A DNA stretch of 64,000 bases from Thermococcus sp. MAR1 (lineage in GTDB: Archaea; Methanobacteriota_B; Thermococci; Thermococcales; Thermococcaceae), in the NCBI RefSeq assembly GCF_012027305.1, contig NZ_SNUF01000002.1:248001-312000 (forward strand), written 5' to 3'. Of the stretch, positions 57,425 to 64,000 are shown piece by piece. Position numbers and translations under genes: made by a program. The number at the start of each line of letters is the position of its first letter. Position 1 is the first letter of the stretch. The notes beneath the pieces are model-generated. The model did no database searches, was not told the DNA's origin, and worked only from the letters and a program-made list of their open reading frames with translations.

Positions 57425-58420
57425 TCATTCTCCCCTCTGTATCTTTGCATGGCCTCCAACGAGGCTCTTCCTCAGCTCGAGGTTCCTAATCTCGCACTTC
57501 TCGTCGATGATGGAGCGCCATATGGTGGAGTTTTTGATAATGGTGTTCCTGAAGATTATTGAATCGCTGACGTCGGAGTTCTCTATGACACACTCCTCCC
57601 CTATGTAGGCGTAGGGCCCTATCATCGACCGGCCGAGTATTTTGGCACCGCGCTTTATGACAACCGGAGGTATTATCTTCGCGTAGGGACTGATCTGGAT
57701 CTCCTCCACATGGCTTTCCTTCAGGAGGGTCTTCAGTGCCTCAAGGTAGCTATCGGCGGAACCGATATCGTACCAGTAGTCCGAGAAGCGGTAGGCCTTT
57801 ATGGACTCCTTTCTCTCCAGCAGCCACTGGAGGAAGTAGCCGGGGGAATCGCGGTTGCCGTTGGAGAGGTACTCATCGATGCGCTCCATAACCCTTCTCG
57901 GAAAGACATAAACGCCGGTGCTTACAAGGGTTGACCTCGGCTCGGCAGGCTTTTCTTGGAACGAGAGGACTTTGTCGCCCTCCAGAACGACTACGCCGTA
58001 GCGTTTTGCAAGCTCCATATCCCCAACGTCATAGACGGCTATGAGGGTTTTCCCATCGTATGCCTCAAGAAACTCCCGGAGGGAGAAGGAGAACAGGTTG
58101 TCACCCGCTATAACAAGGTAATCATCGAGGCCCAGCTCTTCAACGGCCCTTTTCATGGCCCCAATCGTTCCGAGCTTTTCGCTCTCGTGGAGGGTGTCCT
58201 CCACTATAAGCTTGATGCCCCTTTTCTCCGCGTAGGGCCTGAAGTGAGCCTCAAAGAAGCGGTTTGTAGAAATGTACACCTCCATATCAAGCTCCCCGAC
58301 CTTTTCAAGGATGTAGTCCAGTATTGCCCTGTTCCCCACTGGCAACAGAGCCTTGGGGTTGTCCTTCGTGATCGGCCACAGCCGGGTCGCGTAGCCGCCG
58401 GCCATTATGAGGATCTTCAT
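57425..58420 (-). CDS. Sugar-1-phosphate nucleotidyltransferase
   Basis: A 331-residue enzyme that makes NDP-sugars. It has GGYATRLWPITKDNPKALLPVG and, at the C-terminus, hexapeptide repeats forming a left-handed beta helix (PPVVIKRGAKILGRSMIGPYAYIGE split). The base and sugar (glucose or mannose) are not certain. It is directly upstream of aglB, so it may supply the N-glycan sugars. Confidence 0.9.
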   Translation of the reverse strand: MKILIMAGGYATRLWPITKDNPKALLPVGNRAILDYILEKVGELDMEVYISTNRFFEAHFRPYAEKRGIKLIVEDTLHESEKLGTIGAMKRAVEELGLDDYLVIAGDNLFSFSLREFLEAYDGKTLIAVYDVGDMELAKRYGVVVLEGDKVLSFQEKPAEPRSTLVSTGVYVFPRRVMERIDEYLSNGNRDSPGYFLQWLLERKESIKAYRFSDYWYDIGSADSYLEALKTLLKESHVEEIQISPYAKIIPPVVIKRGAKILGRSMIGPYAYIGEECVIENSDVSDSIIFRNTIIKNSTIWRSIIDEKCEIRNLELRKSLVGGHAKIQRGE

Positions 58421-58438
58421 TTCACATCCCCCAGTTAA

Positions 58439-58564
58439 TTATTTGATTATTCCCACAATCCTCGTGAGGAATCTTCTCAGATACTTCGCCAGCTCATAAA
58501 GGGCATCCAGTGCGTTCCTGGCTTCCACCATAAGCCTGGTTACTTTTTTGGTGTCATATTCCAA
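58439..58564 (-). pseudogene. Truncated HEPN (HepT/DUF86-like) toxin remnant
   Basis: Starting TTG 58564 (GGGGAGG upstream, overlapping the MNT gene end) the frame encodes 41 residues, EYDTKKVTRLMVEARNALDA and LYELAKYLRRFL, resembling the start of DUF86 HEPN proteins. It stops at 58439, without the R-x4-H catalytic region of the toxin. This is probably a decayed partner of the MNT gene. Confidence 0.55.
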
Positions 58565-58958
58565 GGGCCTCCCCCCGGTACATTTCGAGATAGCGGGAAT
58601 AATCGTGGTATTCCCTCATGGTCCGCTCTTCAAAATCACACCTGGCCCTTTCGTCCCTGCTGAAGAGGAGCTCTCCGCTGATAACGTGAAACCTAAACTC
58701 CACGGGAGCATCGTTCAACAGTCTCACATCAACAGGAAAGCCAGTTAACCCGGACAGCTCGTCCTCAAGCTCCATCTCGTAGAAACGGCCCGGTTTTGAC
58801 CTTACGAAAACCGCAACGTCTATGTCTCTAAAAGGACGGCCTTCCAGGAAAGAACCATGAATATAGGCGAAGAGAACGTCCTCCCGGGACATAAGGTACG
58901 CCCTTATCCGTTCCTTAATGACGTCCCGCTCCGGGATCGAGAGGTGGTACACTTTCAT
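58554..58958 (-). CDS. MNT-type minimal nucleotidyltransferase (MntA antitoxin)
   Basis: A 134-residue protein with GSFLEGRPFRDIDVAVF, the nucleotidyltransferase signature. In HEPN/MNT systems this protein AMPylates and disarms the HEPN toxin. The overlapping toxin frame is cut short, so this gene may be an orphan. Start ATG 58956-58958. Confidence 0.85.
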   Translation of the reverse strand: MKVYHLSIPERDVIKERIRAYLMSREDVLFAYIHGSFLEGRPFRDIDVAVFVRSKPGRFYEMELEDELSGLTGFPVDVRLLNDAPVEFRFHVISGELLFSRDERARCDFEERTMREYHDYSRYLEMYRGEALGI

Positions 58959-59040
58959 GGGGTTAACTCCGTTGGACAGATACAAAAAACTTTCCCCAAA
59001 GTTTAATAGTCTGACCACGCCAATGGGTTTGGTGGTACGA

Positions 59041-59994
59041 ATGAAGGCACTTGTTACCGGAGGTGCAGGGTTCATAGGCTCACATCTTGTCGATAGACTG
59101 ATGGATCTCGGCTGGGAAGTCAGGGTTCTGGACGACCTGAGCGCCGGCAGTTTGGACAACATAAAGCGCTGGTTGGGCCATAAACGCTTCGAGTTCATCG
59201 AAGGGGATATGAGGAACCCAGAGATAGTCGAGGAGGCCGTTGATGGTGTGGAGGTAGTCTTCCACCTAGCCGCCAACCCTGAAGTAAGGATTGGCTCCCA
59301 GAGCCCCGAACTCCTTTACGAGACCAACGTGCTGATAACCTACAACCTGCTCAATGCGATGAGGGGTTCAAGCGCCAGGTACCTCGTTTTCACGAGTTCT
59401 TCAACGGTCTACGGCGATGCTTCTCTCATTCCCACGCCGGAGGACTACGCGCCACTGGAGCCGATAAGCGTCTATGGTGGGGCGAAGCTCGCGGCTGAAG
59501 CCCTGATCAGCGGCTACGCTCACACATTCGGGTTCAGGGCCCTGATCTTCCGCCTCGCCAACATCATAGGCGAGCGCTCGAACCACGGGGTAATCTACGA
59601 CTTCATAAACAAGCTGAGAAGAAACCCGGAGGAACTTGAGATACTCGGGGACGGAACGCAGAGGAAGAGCTACCTCCACGTGAGCGATACTGTTGATGGA
59701 ATGCTCCACATTTTCGAGCACTTCATGAAGGAAGGCAAAACCTACGACGCTTACAACCTTGGAAACGACGATTGGATTACAGTTAAAGAGATAGCGGAGA
59801 TAGTGGGCGAGGAGATGGGGTTGAAGCCGACCTTCATATTCACCGGCGGCGTCGACGGAGGGAGAGGCTGGAAGGGTGACGTTAAGTTCATGCGCCTGAG
59901 CATAGAGAAGGCAAAGAAAACGGGCTGGAAGCCAAAGATGAACAGCTACGAGGCCGTGAGAAGAACCGTTAGAGAGATTTTGGGGACTATTTAA
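59041..59994 (+). CDS. NAD-dependent nucleotide-sugar epimerase (GalE-like)
   Basis: A 317-residue SDR enzyme with GGAGFIGSHLVD at the start, and catalytic SSS and YGGAK (Y-x3-K). It probably interconverts UDP-glucose/galactose or their GlcNAc forms for glycans. GGTGGT and AGTTTAATAG (TATA) precede ATG 59041. Confidence 0.9.
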   Translation: MKALVTGGAGFIGSHLVDRLMDLGWEVRVLDDLSAGSLDNIKRWLGHKRFEFIEGDMRNPEIVEEAVDGVEVVFHLAANPEVRIGSQSPELLYETNVLITYNLLNAMRGSSARYLVFTSSSTVYGDASLIPTPEDYAPLEPISVYGGAKLAAEALISGYAHTFGFRALIFRLANIIGERSNHGVIYDFINKLRRNPEELEILGDGTQRKSYLHVSDTVDGMLHIFEHFMKEGKTYDAYNLGNDDWITVKEIAEIVGEEMGLKPTFIFTGGVDGGRGWKGDVKFMRLSIEKAKKTGWKPKMNSYEAVRRTVREILGTI

Positions 59995-60006
59995 TGCAGA
60001 AGAATA

Positions 60007-60053
60007 GTGAGGAGCGCCATACGAAAGAGGCCGGAGTGAAGTTCCACTCCTCA
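60007..60053 (+). repeat. Two mutually exclusive hairpins after the epimerase gene
   Basis: GTGAGGAG (60007-60014) can pair with CTCCTCAC (60046-60053), while GGAGTG (about 60032-60037) can pair with CACTCC that uses the same downstream bases. The pairings compete. The 390-bp stretch from 59995 to tRNA-Glu holds no gene; it also contains a hairpin TGAAGC-TTTC-GCTTCA at 60130-60145 and the tRNA promoter CTTTTTAAACC near 60351-60361. Confidence 0.5.
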
Positions 60054-60387
60054 CAAACCCTTCCCTGTTAATTGCAGTTCCATGTTCCGTTATGGTTCAT
60101 GAAACCACTCGGGTCGGGTTTGTTCAGGGTGAAGCTTTCGCTTCAGTCTCTCCCGCACGGCACTCCTCAAATACCATTGGGTGCTTTAACTATATAAACC
60201 TTTGCTTTTATTTAGAGCAAAATTTCTTGCCAACTATCCGAAATAATTTCACAGAATTGGGTATTCTCCACTGTTCTGAGGGCCTTTTTACTGCGGTTTT
60301 ATGAACCCTGCTGCTATTTATTCACCCTGGCCGTTGGAGGTTTACCGAAATCTTTTTAAACCCTCCCTCCTCCCTAATCTCGGACGC

Positions 60388-60465
60388 GCCCCGGTGGTGT
60401 AGCCCGGTCAATCATGCGGGACTCTCGATCCCGCGACCCGGGTTCAAATCCCGGCCGGGGCACCA
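60388..60465 (+). tRNA. tRNA-Glu (anticodon CTC)
   Basis: Acceptor GCCCCGG pairs with CCGGGGC; anticodon loop CTCTCGA gives CTC; T arm has GGTTCAAATCC; CCA is encoded (60463-60465). A TATA box lies about 30 bp upstream. Confidence 0.97.
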
Positions 60466-60478
60466 GAATCCTTCTCGT

Positions 60479-60556
60479 GGGCCCGTGGCTCAGCCTGGTC
60501 AGAGCGCCCGCCTGATAAGCGGGAGGTCCGGGGTTCGAAGCCCCGCGGGCCCACCA
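60479..60556 (+). tRNA. tRNA-Ile (anticodon GAT)
   Basis: Acceptor GGGCCCG pairs with CGGGCCC; anticodon loop CTGATAA gives GAT; T arm has GGTTCGAAGCC; CCA is encoded (60554-60556). It is 13 bp after tRNA-Glu and probably in the same transcript. Confidence 0.97.
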
Positions 60557-60560
60557 GTTA

Positions 60561-61135
60561 CAAACTTCGCCTGCGCGAAGTTTGATCAAGGTCGGTGATT
60601 CCTGTTTGGGTCGTCTTTTTGGGAGTGTTTGCCTTTCAAGCCAAACTCTTTGGGTTGGAATTCCTTTTAATTGGGGTAATCGTGTTGAGGTTTACACTCT
60701 TCCGCGCTCCGAAGGAGCGCTTTTAGAGTTAACCTCTTGTTTTGATGCCTTGGAGAGTGAATTCATGATTAAGAGGGCCGTTTGAGAGCGCAAACGTTCT
60801 CCAAGTTGCATTTTTGAAAGGAATCACGAACTTTGATGAAACTTTTCTCAGAAAAGTTTCCTTGGTGAAGCTTTTCCCAAAAGCTTCAGAGCTGGCGGAA
60901 GACAAGATGCATTTTTAAAAAGTGTGCGTTTTGAGGCGGGTTTCCTTCTCATGTGCTTCTTGGGAAGTGTTTCACTCAAGAAGGCGTCCTTTGGACGCCA
61001 AAAACAAAGTTGAAACTGCTTGGAAGGCTTCGTTTAGTGTTAAACCCTGCTCAAAATTGCATTTGACTAGTGCACGACTGACTCTTGCCCTTTGACGAAA
61101 AGGGCAATCCCTTCACCAGCCTTTCTTAAAGGCTG
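60561..61135. repeat. Array of short perfect hairpins in a gene desert
   Basis: Between tRNA-Ile and the AbiE pair lie 700 bp without a convincing gene. It holds at least six perfect inverted repeats with 1-5 nt loops: 60561-60584 (10 bp), 60704-60720 (7 bp, inside an imperfect hairpin 60687-60736), 60838-60860 (up to 11 bp), 60866-60888 (10 bp), 60983-60999 (7 bp), 61085-61107 (9 bp) and 61117-61135 (8 bp). The word TGCATTT recurs three times (about 60807, 60908, 61058). A protein-like stretch without stops (about 60785-60920, ending ASELAEDKMHF) overlaps two of the hairpins and may be a relic of a coding repeat. Stem sequences differ from each other. Confidence 0.85.
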
Positions 61136-61230
61136 AGCGCAAAGTTTCTTGAGGAGTGGAACCCCGCATCTCACCATATCAAGTGAGTGGTTATAGAATG
61201 CCACAGGTTACACCCCTTTAACCCCTTCCG

Positions 61231-61267
61231 AAAATTTTATTAGGATCCTGACCAAAATAGTCAGGAT
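61231..61267 (+). promoter_or_regulatory. abiE promoter and autoregulatory-type operator
   Basis: AAAATTTTAT (61231-61240) is the likely TATA. ATCCTGAC (61245-61252), seven bases, then GTCAGGAT (61260-61267) form a perfect 8-bp inverted repeat ending at the ATG. It overlaps the predicted transcript start near 61261, as expected for a repressor site. Confidence 0.7.
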
Positions 61268-62059
61268 ATGAAGAAATATTACTACCTTACAAAAACTGAA
61301 CAGGACATCATGAGGGCAATACGCGGAGCTGATATAGTGAGTGTTGACGAACTACAGGAACTCTTTCCTAATCTTACCGCTGAAATGCTCTGGAAGGCTC
61401 TTTCGAGCCTCTCAAAAAAAGGGTACCTCACAAGGCTGAAGAAAGGCCTCTACCTCGTCAACGAAGGGCCAGGTAACCCCTCAATAAAAAACTTCTACCG
61501 GATAGCCCTTGCCATATTTCCAGGATATATAGCCTTCTCTTCCGCCCTGAGGCTTTATGACCTACTCGACTACGAGCCGTTCACGATATTCGTGGCCACA
61601 CCGAGAAAATCAGGCGAAAGAGCCATTGGAGAGTACACGATCAAGGCAGTTGCCCTGGGAGAAAAGGCCACAGGAATGACGCTTAAGGATGGAATCTACA
61701 CATCCACCCTTGCAAAGACGTTCTTTGACTGCTTCTACAAGCCGAGATACTGCGGGGGCTACTCCGAGATAACCAAGGCCCTTTATGAGGCCGGAAAACC
61801 CGACTGGGACGAATTCTTGGGCTACTTCGAACGCTTTGCCAGCGACTCCCTCTGCCAAAGGACCGGCTATGTTCTGGAGCTCCTCAAAAACGAGCTGGGG
61901 ATAGACATCCCCGAGGAAGTTCTTAACTATCTAAGGGGCAGGGTTAGAAGCTGGACGAAGCTCGTTCCAACTCTCCCCTCCAGCGGGAGGAGCATTAAGG
62001 GGTGGAAAGTGATAGACAACCTTGGAAAGGAGAGGATACTGGGGTGGGCGTATGGATGA
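61268..62059 (+). CDS. AbiEi-like antitoxin of a type IV toxin-antitoxin system
   Basis: A 263-residue protein with an N-terminal winged helix (LTKTEQDIMRAIRG ... KALSSLSKKGYLTRLKKGLYLV in parts) and a C-terminal antitoxin domain (VATPRKSGERAIGEYTIKAV ... YTSTLAKTFFDCFYKPRYCGGY). AbiEi proteins repress their own promoter and neutralise AbiEii toxicity without binding it. It overlaps the toxin gene by 8 bp. Probably leaderless. Confidence 0.88.
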   Translation: MKKYYYLTKTEQDIMRAIRGADIVSVDELQELFPNLTAEMLWKALSSLSKKGYLTRLKKGLYLVNEGPGNPSIKNFYRIALAIFPGYIAFSSALRLYDLLDYEPFTIFVATPRKSGERAIGEYTIKAVALGEKATGMTLKDGIYTSTLAKTFFDCFYKPRYCGGYSEITKALYEAGKPDWDEFLGYFERFASDSLCQRTGYVLELLKNELGIDIPEEVLNYLRGRVRSWTKLVPTLPSSGRSIKGWKVIDNLGKERILGWAYG

Positions 62060-62843
62060 GGAAATGCTCCGGTATCTGGCAGCGAAGACCGGGCTGGGTC
62101 TGAACTACATCGCCAAGGAGGAGCGTATTTCCTTCCTGATGAGCCAGCTGTGGGAAATCTTCGGCGAGAAGGCGATACTCAAGGGCGGCACTGCCCTCAA
62201 CAGGGTTTACCTTGCAAAGATTGGAGCGGCAAGGTTTTCCGAGGACATAGACATTGACTACTTCAACGGCGACGTTGGCACAGCGGCTGAGGAGATAAAA
62301 GAGGGCATGAAGCTCGTCGAGGGATTTGACATTAAGGGGCCGAGAGTTTTGCACAGAACTTTCCGCTTCGACTGCTACTATATTAACCCCCTTGGAAACA
62401 GAGACCGGGTTAAAGTTGAGTTCTACCTCAGCAGGCCGCCCTACGTTGAGGCCAGAGTTGAGCTGGTCAAGTCTCCCTTTGTCAGTGAGTATCCAACCAT
62501 GTTTAGGGTCTATTCCTTTGAGGACCTGCTCGCCAAGAAACTCGCTGCCCTTTACAACCGCACTGAAGGCAAGGACATCTACGACTCTTTCCATGCTTTT
62601 AACATGGAGTTTGATGAGAAAAAGCTGAGAGAGTCCCTAGAGCTAACTCTTGAATTCTATCACATCGAGGATGAGTTCTGGAGAGGTTTGATTGAGAAGC
62701 TCAATTACGCAAAGAAAAATGCCCGATACATCGGCAACTCCACCAACCACTTTATCCCCAAGAGCTTACGTCCAAACTGGGAAGAGATGGTAGAAAGCCT
62801 GAAGCTCAGAATTGAAGAACTTGGCCAGGTGATCCCTCTGTAG
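62052..62843 (+). CDS. AbiEii-like nucleotidyltransferase toxin
   Basis: A 263-residue protein with ILKGGTALNRVYL and ARFSEDIDIDYF, the nucleotidyltransferase motifs of AbiEii/DUF1814. Related toxins add nucleotides to tRNA acceptor ends or other targets and stop growth during phage infection. The gene lies close to two tRNA genes, a common site for mobile defence modules. Confidence 0.88.
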   Translation: MDEEMLRYLAAKTGLGLNYIAKEERISFLMSQLWEIFGEKAILKGGTALNRVYLAKIGAARFSEDIDIDYFNGDVGTAAEEIKEGMKLVEGFDIKGPRVLHRTFRFDCYYINPLGNRDRVKVEFYLSRPPYVEARVELVKSPFVSEYPTMFRVYSFEDLLAKKLAALYNRTEGKDIYDSFHAFNMEFDEKKLRESLELTLEFYHIEDEFWRGLIEKLNYAKKNARYIGNSTNHFIPKSLRPNWEEMVESLKLRIEELGQVIPL

Positions 62844-62862
62844 TTCGCGCCTTTTCCCAGAG

Positions 62863-62874
62863 AAAGGTTTATAA
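62863..62874 (+). promoter_or_regulatory. Promoter of the zinc-ribbon/aEF1B pair
   Basis: GGTTTATAAGCC is a TATA box, predicting transcription from about 62895. GGAGGTG at 62920-62926 is the ribosome site for GTG 62933. Confidence 0.55.
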
Positions 62875-62932
62875 GCCAACTCCCTCAATGCCCACCAGTG
62901 ATTAAAAACCACCTTTCTCGGAGGTGTTCGCA

Positions 62933-63112
62933 GTGGAAGCCAAGTTCGAGATACCCGTATGCACATCATGCGGAAAGGAGATAACCCCAAGGGAGCACGC
63001 CACTCACTTCGTCTGCCCGAACTGTGGCGAGGAGATCATCTGGCGCTGCGAATCCTGCAGGGTCTTGAGCGTCCCCTACAAGTGCCCCAAGTGCGGCTGG
63101 GAGGGGCCGTGA
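62933..63112 (+). CDS. Small double zinc-ribbon protein
   Basis: A 59-residue protein with four Cys pairs: CTSCGK, CPNCGE, CESCR and CPKCGW, binding two zinc ions. The start is GTG 62933 with GGAGGTG 6 bp upstream. Similar small zinc-finger proteins are common in archaea, often encoded before aEF1B; the role is not known. Confidence 0.85.
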   Translation: MEAKFEIPVCTSCGKEITPREHATHFVCPNCGEEIIWRCESCRVLSVPYKCPKCGWEGP

Positions 63113-63131
63113 AGTTTAGGAGGTGAAAAAG

Positions 63132-63407
63132 ATGGCTGACTTCAACCTTGTTGGCGTTATAAAGGTCATGCCGACCGACCCGGAGGTCAACCTCGACGAG
63201 CTTGAGGAGAAGCTGAAGGCCGTCATCCCCGAGAAGTTCGGCCTCGCCAAGGTCGAGCGCGAGCCTATCGCTTTTGGCCTCGTCGCCCTCAAGTTCTACG
63301 TCCTCGGTAGGGACGAGGAGGGTTACTCCTACGACGAGGTTGCCGAGCTCTTCAGGCAGGTCGAGAACGTCGAGAGCGCGGAAGTTGAGACCGTTTCGAG
63401 GATCTGA
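63132..63407 (+). CDS. Elongation factor 1-beta (aEF1B)
   Basis: Guanine-nucleotide exchange factor for aEF1A, 91 residues, the exact usual length, with MPTDPEVNLDELEEKLK, PIAFGLVALKFY and VENVESAEVETVSRI. AGGTG lies upstream of ATG 63132. It follows the zinc-ribbon gene by 19 bp in one operon. A T-run at 63417-63424 may end the transcript. Confidence 0.96.
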   Translation: MADFNLVGVIKVMPTDPEVNLDELEEKLKAVIPEKFGLAKVEREPIAFGLVALKFYVLGRDEEGYSYDEVAELFRQVENVESAEVETVSRI

Positions 63408-63413
63408 ATCCTC

Positions 63414-63425
63414 ATTCCTTTTTCT
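63414..63425 (+). terminator. Oligo-T terminator after aEF1B
   Basis: CCTTTTTCTC follows the stop codon by about ten bases. Only the T-run is visible; no hairpin. Confidence 0.35.
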
Positions 63426-63520
63426 CTATCCGAACCGCATCCTATTTTGGGCGCCTTCAAAAACGCAGAAACCACAATGTTTTTAGTTTTTTAAAAATTT
63501 TTAAAAATGATTAAGTTTTG

Positions 63521-63797
63521 ATGGAGATCGTCCTACCTGAACATGCAAAAGAAAGGCTTAAAGAACGGAAAATTGACCTCAAAGAAGTGGAGGCGGTCAT
63601 TAATTTGCCCATTCTATGATCTGCGCTCGGGCCATTTCATTGCAGTTGGCATGAGGAACATTCCAGGACACTGGCTGATAATAGCCTACGACAAAAGAGA
63701 GGATACTGTTGAAGTTATAACCGTTATAGACACCAGTAAGGGCCTCAATAAAATCATTGAAAGAAGATTATCATCTCGGAGGTGGGTAAAGTTATGA
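63521..63797 (+). pseudogene. DUF4258-like toxin gene, frameshifted
   Basis: From ATG 63521 the frame encodes MEIVLPEHAKERLKERKIDL, KEVEAVINLPIL and stops at TGA 63617-63619. The remainder of the domain (FYDLRSGHFIAVGMRNIPG ... VITVIDTSKGLNK) follows in the next frame, ending 63797. Joining them needs one base less, or two more, near 63608-63616. DUF4258 proteins have a RelE-like fold and often pair with antitoxin-like genes such as DUF2283, which follows here with an ATGA overlap. Confidence 0.7.
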
Positions 63798-64000
63798 AAG
63801 TGAGATACGATCCAAAGGCTGACATCCTCTACATCCTCATTAGGGAGGGCCCCGTGGCCGATACCGACGAGGTTGATGAAGATGTGTGGTTTGAGTACGA
63901 CGAGAATGGAAACGTCGTCGGAATCGAAATATGGGACGCTGGAGAGAACGTCATCAGGAAAAGTCTTCTTGAGATAGAGCGCTACACAAAGGGATTAGAG
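63794..64000 (+). CDS. DUF2283 protein, 3' end beyond the window
   Basis: At least 69 residues: MKVRYDPKADILYILIREG, then VWFEYDENGNVVGIEIWDAG, the DUF2283 pattern, continuing past the window end. It overlaps the DUF4258-like gene by 4 bp, so it is its likely antitoxin partner. The true end is not visible. Confidence 0.8.
   Translation, partial: MKVRYDPKADILYILIREGPVADTDEVDEDVWFEYDENGNVVGIEIWDAGENVIRKSLLEIERYTKGLE

Noticed and set aside
60582-60785. Plus-strand open frame of 67 codons after tRNA-Ile
   Set aside because: No ribosome site and it includes hairpins; better taken as part of the noncoding, repeat-rich region.
60825-60845. Box C-like TTGATGA of a C/D guide RNA
   Set aside because: No suitable D, C' and D' boxes at usual spacing; the bases belong to a hairpin.
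60561-61135. CRISPR array
   Set aside because: Hairpin stems do not repeat each other and there is no constant spacing or leader.

Overview
The window looks like a chromosomal segment of a hyperthermophilic euryarchaeon of the order Thermococcales, most likely Thermococcus. Support comes from a mal/amylopullulanase locus with a TrmB-type regulator, a CGP-CTERM surface protein, tungsten oxidoreductase genes, an intein in a B12-dependent ribonucleotide reductase, archaeal IleS, CCA enzyme, RNase P Pop5 and aEF1B, and archaeal TATA boxes with GGTGA/GGAGG ribosome sites.

Region by region. (1) 1-12.2 kb, starch and maltodextrin use: malE-malF-malG-amylopullulanase on the minus strand, a GH13 cyclodextrinase-type glycosidase, the divergent TrmBL1/Tgr regulator, and glycogen synthase. 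malE is split by a frameshift in its linker. Sites resembling TATCAC-N5-GTGATA lie at the malE promoter, at 25.8 kb in front of a GH57 gene, and in degenerate form between the GH13 gene and the regulator. (2) 12.3-22.6 kb: an orphan family-5 solute-binding protein, RNase P Pop5, a radical SAM protein, a membrane protein, a frameshifted small gene, ileS, a probable H/ACA guide RNA, a small conserved protein and a DMT exporter. (3) 22.7-30.3 kb: a polyferredoxin subunit, a tungsten oxidoreductase and a MoaD-like protein, then a GH57 glycosidase and an RNA/nucleotide group (cca, thpR, phosphoribosyltransferase). (4) 30.4-35.9 kb: class II ribonucleotide reductase with one intein, a ferritin-like protein and a HAD phosphatase. 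(5) 35.9-44.2 kb: two divergent membrane clusters from a shared promoter, a TasA/camelysin-like protein with DUF1616 on the minus strand and a DUF4129-DUF4350-MoxR-DUF58 set on the plus strand. (6) 44.3-60 kb, surface glycan and N-glycosylation: polyprenol-phosphate GT2, UDP-sugar dehydrogenase, DUF354, an AT-rich island of GT4 and membrane enzymes, a flippase, AglB, a sugar-phosphate nucleotidyltransferase and an epimerase. (7) 60-64 kb: tRNA-Glu and tRNA-Ile, a hairpin-rich gene desert, an AbiE-type toxin-antitoxin pair with an operator-like inverted repeat, a zinc-ribbon protein with aEF1B, and a frameshifted DUF4258 gene with a DUF2283 gene cut by the window edge.

The sugar genes form a plausible unit: extracellular amylopullulanase makes maltodextrins, MalEFG imports them, the intracellular GH13 enzyme degrades them, GlgA stores glucose, and Tgr couples all this to sugar supply. 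The least explained parts are the 575-bp run of short perfect hairpins beside the tRNAs, the H/ACA-like RNA upstream of ileS, and several broken toxin-antitoxin-like genes. No CRISPR array, rRNA or insertion sequence was seen. All assignments come from reading motifs; no database search was possible.
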